Of a stretch of 6,984 bases of DNA, positions 1 through 6,019 are shown piece after piece. The translations under genes and the position numbers were made by a program. The DNA is from an uncultured Marvinbryantia sp. (GTDB lineage: Bacteria; Bacillota; Clostridia; Lachnospirales; Lachnospiraceae). Below the pieces are notes generated by a model, which saw only the letters and a list, made by a program, of their open reading frames with translations, was not told the DNA's origin and ran no database searches. Within the stretch, counting starts at the first letter, position 1. Each line of letters starts with the position of its first letter. The DNA lies in NCBI RefSeq assembly GCF_905201705.1, contig NZ_CAJKOX010000073.1:1-6984 (forward strand), read 5' to 3'.

Positions 1-57
1 GGCCGCGCACCCGGCCAGCAGGGCGGCCCCCGCTAAGAGAATCGCTAACCTACGCAT
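1..57 (-). CDS. Lipoprotein N-terminus, partial (cut by window edge)
   Basis: Read on the minus strand from the ATG at 57-55, the frame gives MRRLAILLAGAALLAGCAA and stays open to the window edge. This is a typical bacterial type II signal peptide: two arginines, a hydrophobic Leu/Ala core, and a lipobox Leu-Ala-Gly-Cys with the cysteine at residue 17. A G-rich stretch (GGGGG) about 7 nt upstream of the ATG could serve as ribosome binding site. The mature protein would be lipid-anchored on the outer face of the membrane. Nothing of the mature domain is visible, so the function is unknown. It starts 26 bp after the stop of the HxlR-type regulator on the same strand, so the two are probably co-transcribed. 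Confidence 0.6.
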   Translation of the reverse strand, partial: MRRLAILLAGAALLAGCAA

Positions 58-83
58 ACCAACGCCCCCAATCCTACCTTATA

Positions 84-467
84 CTATTCACAGCAGGTGT
101 GGCGTGTTTCCTGCTTGCAGCAGTCGCCGCAGCTCTGGCGGCGGATATAGTTTTGAATGTCGTCAAAAATCGGCATCAGCGCCTCGCCGTTTTCTGTCAG
201 GCGGTACTCGACCCGGGGCGGGACCTCGTTGTAGTCGATGCGCTGCACCAGCCCGTCCGCGGCCAGCTCCTTCAACTGGTTTGACAGCATCTTGTGGGTC
301 ACGCCGTCCAGCAGCTTGCGCAGCTCACCGTAGCGCAGCGTACCGTGTGCGCCCACCATGAATAAAATGCGCATCTTCCACTTGCCGCTGATCTGGTCCA
401 TGACCTGCTCCATCCTGTCACAGCCCACATCCGCATAGCGGCAGTTACAGTGTTCGTTCGGGTGCAT
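84..467 (-). CDS. HxlR-family winged-helix transcriptional regulator, cysteine-rich
   Basis: A 127-residue protein of usual HxlR size. The family core is clear: SGKWKMRILFML-like segment (27-38), R-Y-G-E-L-R-K (45-51), the recognition-helix region THKMLSNQLKELAADGLVQR (57-76), and the wing with PPRVEYRLTENGEAL (83-97). HxlR proteins are dimeric DNA-binding regulators; several (YodB, HypR) sense electrophiles or disulfide stress through an N-terminal cysteine. This one has eight cysteines: C7, C9 and C16 before the domain, and C113, C116, C117, C125 and C126 in a short tail. That suggests thiol-redox or metal sensing, which is inference. The start at 467 is supported by AAAAGGAG (478-485 on the complementary strand) 10 nt upstream. 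A lipoprotein gene follows closely. GC-rich codon use differs from the acs genes to the right. Confidence 0.9.
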   Translation of the reverse strand: MHPNEHCNCRYADVGCDRMEQVMDQISGKWKMRILFMVGAHGTLRYGELRKLLDGVTHKMLSNQLKELAADGLVQRIDYNEVPPRVEYRLTENGEALMPIFDDIQNYIRRQSCGDCCKQETRHTCCE

Positions 468-512
468 TGCTCACACTCTCCTTTTGGGTAGCGGTTTCTA
501 AAAAGTGCGTAC

Positions 513-540
513 TTGTCAAAAGTGCCTATTTGAATATACT
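513..540 (+). promoter_or_regulatory. Probable rightward sigma-A promoter overlapping the HxlR promoter
   Basis: On the plus strand there is a -35-like TTGTCA (513-518), 16 nt, then TATACT (535-540). Transcription would start near 547 and run toward the aminopeptidase-like start at 725. Its -10 box is the other arm of the palindrome that supplies the -10 of the leftward promoter, so RNA polymerase could probably not occupy both at once. The spacing is one nt short of ideal; predicted from consensus only. Confidence 0.45.
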
Positions 541-547
541 AAGTATA
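535..547. promoter_or_regulatory. Palindromic operator candidate (TATACT-A-AGTATA)
   Basis: A perfect 6+1+6 inverted repeat lies between the two overlapping promoters, each arm being one of the -10 boxes. Symmetric TACT/AGTA-type sites are known operators for HxlR-family regulators such as YodB, and the adjacent leftward gene encodes an HxlR-family protein. A bound dimer would block both promoters, giving autoregulation plus control of the rightward gene. Two copies of AAAAGTGC (501-508 and 518-525, 17 bp apart) lie just to the left and could be accessory sites. The regulator assignment is inferred from proximity. Confidence 0.45.
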
Positions 548-570
548 GGGTATTTTCCCCGCGTTTGCAA
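542..570 (-). promoter_or_regulatory. Probable sigma-A promoter for the HxlR-type gene
   Basis: On the minus strand there is a -35-like TTGCAA (565-570) and a -10-like TATACT (542-547) separated by exactly 17 nt. Transcription would start near 535 and run left, giving a leader of roughly 65-70 nt before the regulator's ATG at 467. The -10 box is one arm of the palindrome at 535-547. Predicted from consensus only. Confidence 0.55.
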
Positions 571-619
571 CTTGTTTCTTAGGGATGTTTGCGGTAATAT
601 AGTTGTGTATGATTATAAG

Positions 620-673
620 GTAGGGCAGCCTGACCTCAGGCCGCCGCGGCGGGGTGGGGTCACCCCGCCCTAC
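620..673. repeat. GC-rich multi-palindrome repeat element (REP/MITE-like)
   Basis: A compact 54-bp element is bounded by GTAGGGC (620-626) and its exact inverse GCCCTAC (667-673). Inside are three further inverted repeats: GCCTGA/TCAGGC (628-633/636-641), the perfect 12-bp palindrome CCGCCGCGGCGG (641-652), and GGGGTG/CACCCC (651-656/661-666). The flanks are AT-rich. This architecture is typical of dispersed intergenic palindromic repeats in gut Clostridia, but only one copy is in the window, so repetition cannot be shown. It sits between the rightward promoter and the aminopeptidase-like start and could form a strong RNA structure in that leader. It has no T-tract and is not a standard terminator. 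Confidence 0.55.
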
Positions 674-724
674 AATATTCACCGCCAAATGTGCGGAAAA
701 TCACCCAAGAGGAGAAAACAACTT

Positions 725-946
725 ATGTACGATGATTTAGTAGAGTTTCTGCAGGAGTCCGTCACCCCGTTCCACGCTGCTGCCACCGCCGAAAGCTGGC
801 TGTGCGCAGCCGGCTTCACCCGGCTGGTTGGGTGCGGTTATAAGAAATGCATAGAAAAAATGCAACAGATGTTTTATGAAGGAGGAAATTTAAAATGCCG
901 TTTACAGCAAAATCAGGAAAGTTCAATGCCAGCATTAAGACAGTAA
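725..946 (+). pseudogene. Truncated M18-family aminopeptidase start, running out of family into the acsD leader
   Basis: An ATG at 725 follows AAGAGGAG (707-714) with 10 nt spacing. The first 34 residues resemble the N-terminus of M18 metallo-aminopeptidases (aspartyl aminopeptidase/ApeB type): an L-V-E-F-L-Q segment (5-10), then S-V-T-P-F-H (12-17) with the family's S/T-P-F-H signature, then W-L-x-A-A-G-F-T-R-L (25-34). Complete enzymes exceed 400 residues and carry the zinc ligands further on. Here the resemblance stops at L34 (base 826). The frame continues with unrelated residues (VGCGYKKC...) through the acsD ribosome binding site and ends at 944-946, out of frame inside acsD. It cannot make a working peptidase. 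Gene death, a rearrangement or an assembly misjoin would all explain it. The family call rests on a short segment. Confidence 0.6.
826..836. other. Probable breakpoint between two unrelated sequence blocks
   Basis: Left of here the sequence is GC-rich and encodes a plausible peptidase N-terminus. Right of here it becomes the A-rich leader of acsD (from about 839), and all later genes show a different codon style. No target-site duplication, insertion-sequence end or att-like repeat is visible at the join. The exact base cannot be fixed; the last codon that fits the M18 family ends at 826. Confidence 0.5.
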
Positions 947-1836
947 CCGTTGGCACCGGCGACAAAGCGATTACTCTTGGCGGAGAAAACGTTCTGCCGT
1001 TCTACACTTTCGACGCACCGATTGAAAACGCACCGAAGGTAGGTATCGAGATCACAGATTTCGGTATGGAAAATGAACCGGAATGTGTAAAAAAATATTA
1101 TGAAGGATGCACCACACTGGCAGATATCGCAAAAAAAGCTGCTTCTTTTGAGGGTGTTGACTTCTTATGCTTCCGTATGGAGGGCGGCGATCCCAACGGA
1201 GCAAACAAATCAACAGAGGAACTGATGGCTGCACTGAAAGAGGTTGCAGAGGCAGTGGACTGTCCGCTGGTTGTTGCAGGCTCCAAGAACGCAGAGAGAG
1301 ACGCTGAGCTTCTTTCAAAGGCTGCGGAAGCAGTACAGGGCAAGAATGCGGTGATTCTTGCAGCAAGAGAGGAAAACTACAAGACAGTAGGCGCGGCTGC
1401 CGGTCTTGCTTACACTCAGATCGTAGGCGCAGAATCTTCTGTTGATATCAACCTTGCAAAACAGTTGAATGTATTACTGACACAGTTAGGTGTCAATGCC
1501 TCCAGCATTGCAATGAACGTAGGTACCGCAGCGGCAGGTTACGGCTATGAGTACGTTGCATCGACCATGCAGCGTGTAAAAGCAGCGGCTTTGTCCCAGA
1601 ACGATACACAGCTTCAGATGCCGATCATCACACCGGTAGCGTCTGAGGTATGGGGCGTAAAGGAAGCTGTTACAACTGAAGCTGATATGCCGGAATGGGG
1701 AGACCAGGAAAGACGTGGCGTAGATATGGAAGTACAGACTGCAGCAGCCGACCTTGCTTGCGGCTCCAATGCTGTAATCCTGAAACATCCGACATCAATC
1801 GCAACTATTTCCAAAATGATCAAAGAATTAGTTTAG
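895..1836 (+). CDS. acsD: Corrinoid iron-sulfur protein small subunit (acetyl-CoA decarbonylase/synthase delta-type)
   Basis: A 313-residue protein, the usual length for AcsD. It forms the heterodimeric corrinoid iron-sulfur protein with AcsC and helps hold and cap the cobamide that carries the methyl group from methyl-THF to acetyl-CoA synthase in the cytoplasm. Family features include VGTGDKAITLGGENVLPFY (19-37), GIEITDFG (50-57), the TIM-barrel segment G-V-D-F-L-C-F-R-M-E-G-G-D-P (87-100), MNVGTAAAGYGYEY (207-220), and PIITPVASEVWGVKEA (243-258). No Fe-S cysteine motif is present, as expected for this subunit. AAGGAGGA (879-886) lies 8 nt before the ATG. It is first in the run, 31 bp before acsC. 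The short sequence between the suspected breakpoint and its ATG has no good promoter. Confidence 0.95.
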   Translation: MPFTAKSGKFNASIKTVTVGTGDKAITLGGENVLPFYTFDAPIENAPKVGIEITDFGMENEPECVKKYYEGCTTLADIAKKAASFEGVDFLCFRMEGGDPNGANKSTEELMAALKEVAEAVDCPLVVAGSKNAERDAELLSKAAEAVQGKNAVILAAREENYKTVGAAAGLAYTQIVGAESSVDINLAKQLNVLLTQLGVNASSIAMNVGTAAAGYGYEYVASTMQRVKAAALSQNDTQLQMPIITPVASEVWGVKEAVTTEADMPEWGDQERRGVDMEVQTAAADLACGSNAVILKHPTSIATISKMIKELV

Positions 1837-1867
1837 TATAATTGCTGTTAAGGAGGAAGAAAGAATT

Positions 1868-3214
1868 ATGGCACTCAAAGGTCTGGATATATTCAAATTG
1901 TCACCGAAGAAAAACTGTAAGGAATGCGGAAGCCCGACATGTATGGCTTTTTCTATGAAGGTAGCGCAGGGCGCTGTTGATATCAATGCCTGCCCGTACT
2001 TCTCCGAGGATGCAAAGGCTCAGTTATCCGAGGCAACCGCACCGCCTATGAAGACAGTAAAAGTAGGTACCGGAAGCGAGGAATTTGCACTCGGCGGCGA
2101 GACGGTTATGGAACGTCATGAGAAAACATTTGTCAGCAAGACAAGATATGCCGTTGCTCTGTGCAACTGCATGAGCGCGGAAGAAATCGACGCGGCTCTG
2201 GCTGGCATTCCGAAAGTAGATTATGAGCGTATCGGCGAGAGAATGTACGTGGAAATGGTATACGTAAACTACTCCGCAGATGGCGCAACTGATTATGTAG
2301 AGCTGGTAAAGAAAGCAGCGGCACTCGGCAGAACGCTGATTCTTGGCTGCACCGATGTGGAAGTGGCAAAGGCGGCGCTGGCTGTATGTAAGGACGGCAA
2401 GCCCATCCTGAACGGCGCGACACCGGAAAACTATGCGGAAATGAGCGCAGCAGCAACCGAAGCAGGCGTAGTGCTTGGCGTTACCGGCGCTGATATCAAT
2501 GGATTATACGACACTGTAAAAGCACTGGAAGCTCTTGGAAACAAGAATCTGGTGATCGACACCACAGGAGCAACCGTAAAGGAAACCTTCGCAAACACGG
2601 TACGTGTCCGCAAGGCGGCCATCAAGGACGGCGACAGAAGCTTTGGTTATCCGTCCATCGTAAACCTGGTAAAGGTTGCAAAGGATGATATGCATCTGCA
2701 GTCTGCACTGGCAGCGGTATTCACCATCAAATATGGTTCCATCGTTGTTATGCAGGAAATGACCTATTCTGAGGCACAGCCGCTTTATGGTCTGCGTCAG
2801 AACATCTTCACAGACCCGCAGAAGCCGATGCGTGTGGAGCCGGGTATCTACCCGCTCAACGGTGCGGATGAAAATTCCATCTGTCTGACCACCGTAGACT
2901 TCGCGCTGACATACTTCCTGGTATCCGGCGAACTGGAGCGCTCCGGCGTACCGTGCAATCTGATCATCAGCGATGCGGGCGGACTTTCCGTACTGACTGC
3001 ATGGGCTGCCGGCAAGCTGTCCTCCGGAACGATTGAAAAGTTCTGGAAAGAGCAGGATATCGAAGGAAAAATCAAGAGCCGCAAGCTCATCATTCCGGGT
3101 AAGGTTGCTGTCCTCAAGGGCGAGATCGAGGCGAAGCTTCCGGGCTGGGAGGTTATCATTGCCCCGGCAGAAGCTGCACAGTTAGTAAAATTCTTAAAAG
3201 ATATGAACCTTTAA
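1868..3214 (+). CDS. acsC: Corrinoid iron-sulfur protein large subunit (4Fe-4S and cobamide binding)
   Basis: A 448-residue protein of normal family length, the corrinoid-binding partner of AcsD. The N-terminal 4Fe-4S domain has C17-x2-C20-x4-C25-x16-C42 in the AcsC context KNCKECGSPTCMAF (15-28) and NACPYF (40-45); this cluster passes electrons for cobalt reduction. A TIM-barrel domain follows (about 60-320), opening with VKVGTGSEEFALGGETV (64-80), which mirrors the AcsD N-terminus. The C-terminal part (about 325-446) is the Rossmann-like cobamide-binding domain, with SDAGGLSVLTAWAAGKL (368-384) and L-I-I-P-G-K-V-A-V-L-K-G (407-418). The cobalt cycles Co(I)/methyl-Co(III) between AcsE and acetyl-CoA synthase. 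AAGGAGG (1850-1856) precedes the ATG by 11 nt, and acsE follows after 28 bp. Confidence 0.96.
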   Translation: MALKGLDIFKLSPKKNCKECGSPTCMAFSMKVAQGAVDINACPYFSEDAKAQLSEATAPPMKTVKVGTGSEEFALGGETVMERHEKTFVSKTRYAVALCNCMSAEEIDAALAGIPKVDYERIGERMYVEMVYVNYSADGATDYVELVKKAAALGRTLILGCTDVEVAKAALAVCKDGKPILNGATPENYAEMSAAATEAGVVLGVTGADINGLYDTVKALEALGNKNLVIDTTGATVKETFANTVRVRKAAIKDGDRSFGYPSIVNLVKVAKDDMHLQSALAAVFTIKYGSIVVMQEMTYSEAQPLYGLRQNIFTDPQKPMRVEPGIYPLNGADENSICLTTVDFALTYFLVSGELERSGVPCNLIISDAGGLSVLTAWAAGKLSSGTIEKFWKEQDIEGKIKSRKLIIPGKVAVLKGEIEAKLPGWEVIIAPAEAAQLVKFLKDMNL

Positions 3215-3242
3215 AATTTATTATCTAAGGAGGATAACACAA

Positions 3243-4028
3243 ATGGCAAAATTTATTACGATTGGTGAAAGACTCTCCACCACTGCTCCGGCAGTAAATA
3301 AGGCTTTCACGGAGAGAGACCCGGAACCGATTCTGAAAAGAGCGAAACAGCAGCTCGACGCTGGCGCTACTTATCTGGATGTAAATATCGGACCGGCTGA
3401 GAGCGACGGCGAGGATCTGATGAAGTGGGCAGTACAGCTTCTTCAGAGCGAATTCGACAACGTTCCGCTGGCACTGGATACCTCCAACAAAAAGGCTATC
3501 GAGGCTGGTATTTCCGTTTACAACCGTTCCAAGGGAAAACCGATTGTAAACTCTGCGGATGCTGCAGGCAGAATTGAAAACATCGACCTTGCTGCTGCAA
3601 ACGATGCAATCGTTATTGCGCTCTGCAACGGCGAAGGTATTGCAAAGGACAACGACGAGCGTATGGGCTACTGCCAGATGCTGCTTGAGAGAGGTCTGGA
3701 GCATGGTATGGAAGCGGAGGACCTCTGGTTCGACCCGCTGTTCCTGGTTGTAAAGGGTATGCAGGACAAGCAGATGCAGATTCTTGAGTGTATCAAGATG
3801 TTCTCTGATATGGGACTGAATTCTACAGGCGGTCTGTCCAATAACTCCAACGGTATGCCGAAGCATATCCGTCCGATCATGGATTCCGCTATGGTTGCGA
3901 TGGCTATGATGCAGGGTCTTACCTCCGCGATCGTAAACCCGAACGACCTGCGTCTGATGGAGACTATCAAGTCCTGTGATGTATTGAAGAACAACACTCT
4001 GTACGCAGATTCCTATCTGGAGATTTAA
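3243..4028 (+). CDS. acsE: 5-methyltetrahydrofolate:corrinoid iron-sulfur protein methyltransferase (MeTr)
   Basis: A 261-residue protein, the usual MeTr size. It moves the N5-methyl group of methyl-THF to cob(I)amide on AcsC/AcsD, the step joining folate and corrinoid chemistry. It is a single pterin-binding TIM barrel with the expected motifs: ERLSTTAPAV (9-18), AGATYLDVNIGPAESD (40-55), LALDTSN (76-82), KPIVNSADA (99-107), FDPLFLVV (163-170) and STGGLSNNSNGMP (194-206). By comparison with the Moorella enzyme, D79, N103 and D164 should bind the pterin, and N200 should be the flexible Asn that helps activate the methyl group; these matches are my alignment by eye. AAGGAGG (3227-3233) lies 9 nt before the ATG. 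Its TAA directly abuts the acsV ATG. Confidence 0.96.
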   Translation: MAKFITIGERLSTTAPAVNKAFTERDPEPILKRAKQQLDAGATYLDVNIGPAESDGEDLMKWAVQLLQSEFDNVPLALDTSNKKAIEAGISVYNRSKGKPIVNSADAAGRIENIDLAAANDAIVIALCNGEGIAKDNDERMGYCQMLLERGLEHGMEAEDLWFDPLFLVVKGMQDKQMQILECIKMFSDMGLNSTGGLSNNSNGMPKHIRPIMDSAMVAMAMMQGLTSAIVNPNDLRLMETIKSCDVLKNNTLYADSYLEI

Positions 4029-5954
4029 ATGTTTAAGGTAACTTTTAAGTTTGAAAACAGCGAAGATGTCAGCGTCTTCGCTGCTTTCGGTGAAAACCTT
4101 CTTGAGGTAGCGAGAAAAACAAATGTAGCTATCGACGCGCCCTGTTCGGGGAATGCTTCCTGCGGAAAATGCCGAGTAAAGCTGGTCGGCGGGACACTGG
4201 ACTCGAAAAAGACGCGCCATATCAGTGATGAGGAGTATGCGCAGGGGTGGCGCCTGGCCTGTGTCAGCAAAATCTGCGATAACGTAGAGGTGCTGGTGCC
4301 GGATATTGCGTCCGCTTACCGCAGCCGCATGAAAGTAGCGGATTTGAGCTCACCGGACGAAATTAAAATTTTCGACGACTTAAAAGGACAGGTATGTGAA
4401 GCAGGTATTGCATTAAAAAATGATATGGAGGTTGTATCCATTAAAATGGATGTGCCTTCTCTGGACGACACGATGCCGGATAACGAGCGTCTCACCCGCG
4501 CGATTACAGAAGCGACCGGTATGCAGATCGTCCGTATTCCTTACGCAGTAATGAAAAAGCTTGCAGTTGTGCTGCGTGAGAGTAATTTTGACGTGCAGGT
4601 TGTATGGCGCAAAAACGCCAATGATGTGTTTGTTTACGATGTCCTGCCGAAGGATAAGCCGGCGGTGGTTGCCGGACTGGCGGTGGATATCGGAACGACG
4701 ACGGTTTCGGCGATTATTATCAATATGCTGGACGGCAGCATTCTCGCAAAGGGTTCCTCCGGCAACGGACAGATCCGCTACGGCGCGGATGTCATCAACC
4801 GTATCATTGAGTCGGTGAAGCCGGGCGGCAGCGAGCGCCTGCAGAAGGCGGTAATCGAAGAGACCATCAATCCGCTGATCGATACGATGTGCAGACAGGC
4901 GAAAATCAGTCACAACAGCATTTACCGTATGAGCGTGGCGTCAAACACCACCATGAATCACCTGCTGTTCGGGCTGAACGGCGACAGTATCCGCACAGAG
5001 CCGTATATTCCGACGTTTTTCAAGACGAATTCCATGTATACGGCGGATATCGGCATCAAAACAAATCCATGTGCGCACATTATCGTAGCGCCGAACATCG
5101 GCAGCTATGTGGGCGGCGACATCACAGCGGGCGCGTTTGTCAGTATGCTCTGGAACAAACCGGAATTCTCGCTGTTTATCGACCTTGGAACGAACGGGGA
5201 AATTGTGTTCGGCAACTCGGACTTTATGTTCAGCTGCGCCTGCTCGGCAGGTCCGGCGTTCGAGGGCGGCGATATCAGCTGCGGTATGCGTGCGACAGAC
5301 GGCGCGATTGAAGCCTGTACGATCGATAAAGAAACAATGGAGCCGACCTTTACCGTTGTGGGAGAGGAGGGCACAAAGCCGATCGGACTTTGCGGTTCGG
5401 GTATCATTGATGTGATTGCGGAGCTTTTCCGCTGCGGCATCATCAGCCCGAAGGGCAAATTTATCCGGGAGGGCGCGCGTGTCCGTCACGACCAGTACGG
5501 CATCGGGTCCTATGTGCTGGCATTTGAAAAGGATGCCGGTTCTGTAAAAGACGTGGAAATCAACGAGGTGGATATTGACAACTTTATCCGTGCAAAGGGC
5601 GCAATTTTCTCTGCGATCCGCACGATGCTGTCGTACTGCGACTTCGACGTTTCCATGATTGAGCATGTGTATGTGGCGGGCGGTATCGGAAGCGGCATCA
5701 ATATGAAAAACGCTATCCGTATCGGGATGTTCCCGGACGTTCCGCTGGAATTATACGAATATATTGGAAACTCTTCACTGGTGGGCGCTTATGCAATGCT
5801 GTATTCCAGTGAAGCGGAGCGCAAGGTTTACGAGGTGGCAAAGAATATGACTTACCTGGAGCTGAGCGCCATCACATCCTATATGGATGAATTTGTGGGA
5901 GCGTGCTTCCTTCCTCACACGGATGCATCGCTTTTCCCGAGCATCGTTGATTAA
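4029..5954 (+). CDS. acsV: Reductive activator of the corrinoid iron-sulfur protein (RACo), ferredoxin/ASKHA ATPase
   Basis: A 641-residue protein close in length to characterised RACo. It restores Co(II) CoFeSP to active Co(I), coupling ATP hydrolysis to an uphill electron transfer. The N-terminal plant-type 2Fe-2S ferredoxin domain (1-92) has C39-x5-C45-x2-C48-x29-C78. A linker/middle region (about 93-212) leads to an ASKHA domain with phosphate-1 loop L-A-V-D-I-G-T-T-T-V-S-A (217-228), phosphate-2 loop FIDLGTNGEIVFG (383-395), the C-S-A-G-P-A-F-E-G-G segment (405-414) and adenosine motif YVAGGIGSG (548-556). The ATG follows the acsE stop with no gap, and its GGAG (4019-4022) lies in the last acsE codons, so translation is probably coupled. 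RamA-type activators differ by carrying Fe-S clusters at the C-terminus. The acs context makes the CoFeSP substrate likely. Confidence 0.94.
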   Translation: MFKVTFKFENSEDVSVFAAFGENLLEVARKTNVAIDAPCSGNASCGKCRVKLVGGTLDSKKTRHISDEEYAQGWRLACVSKICDNVEVLVPDIASAYRSRMKVADLSSPDEIKIFDDLKGQVCEAGIALKNDMEVVSIKMDVPSLDDTMPDNERLTRAITEATGMQIVRIPYAVMKKLAVVLRESNFDVQVVWRKNANDVFVYDVLPKDKPAVVAGLAVDIGTTTVSAIIINMLDGSILAKGSSGNGQIRYGADVINRIIESVKPGGSERLQKAVIEETINPLIDTMCRQAKISHNSIYRMSVASNTTMNHLLFGLNGDSIRTEPYIPTFFKTNSMYTADIGIKTNPCAHIIVAPNIGSYVGGDITAGAFVSMLWNKPEFSLFIDLGTNGEIVFGNSDFMFSCACSAGPAFEGGDISCGMRATDGAIEACTIDKETMEPTFTVVGEEGTKPIGLCGSGIIDVIAELFRCGIISPKGKFIREGARVRHDQYGIGSYVLAFEKDAGSVKDVEINEVDIDNFIRAKGAIFSAIRTMLSYCDFDVSMIEHVYVAGGIGSGINMKNAIRIGMFPDVPLELYEYIGNSSLVGAYAMLYSSEAERKVYEVAKNMTYLELSAITSYMDEFVGACFLPHTDASLFPSIVD

Positions 5955-5972
5955 AAAGAAATTCCTGCCGGT

Positions 5973-5993
5973 CCTGCAGATACAGTCTGCGGG
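5973..5993 (+). other. Small hairpin between acsV and the DUF3786 gene
   Basis: CCTGCAGA (5973-5980) can pair with TCTGCGGG (5986-5993), an 8-bp stem with one G-U pair and a 5-nt TACAG loop. There is no T-tract after it, so it is not a standard intrinsic terminator. It may be an mRNA processing or stability element that lowers downstream expression, or chance in a 65-bp gap. Confidence 0.3.
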
Positions 5994-6019
5994 ATGCGGC
6001 GGGGCAGATGGGAGCAGAC

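Noticed and set aside
104..361. Plus-strand open frames opposite the HxlR-type gene.
   Set aside because: They are antisense to a clear winged-helix gene and low in complexity (Arg/Ala/Pro rich).
651..680. The GGGGTG/CACCCC hairpin, considered as an intrinsic terminator.
   Set aside because: It is followed by GCCCTACAATATT with no T-tract and is part of a larger palindromic element.
467..724. The in-frame extension upstream of the aminopeptidase-like ATG, starting at 467.
   Set aside because: It reads through the promoter region and the palindromic repeat with no protein character; the ribosome binding site at 707-714 fixes the start at 725.
845..864. Two copies of AAATGCA just before acsD, considered as an operator or att-like repeat.
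   Set aside because: The 7-bp repeats in A-rich sequence are within chance expectation and show no symmetry or promoter context.
3225..4220. A 331-codon open frame on the minus strand opposite acsE and the start of acsV.
   Set aside because: It is the antisense of acsE, which has full family motifs; the predicted protein has no recognisable domain and its openness follows from the codon use of acsE.
4941..5666. A 241-codon minus-strand open frame opposite acsV.
   Set aside because: It overlaps the ASKHA domain of acsV entirely, is rich in Arg, His and Asp as expected of a shadow frame, and has no ribosome binding site or domain that I recognise.
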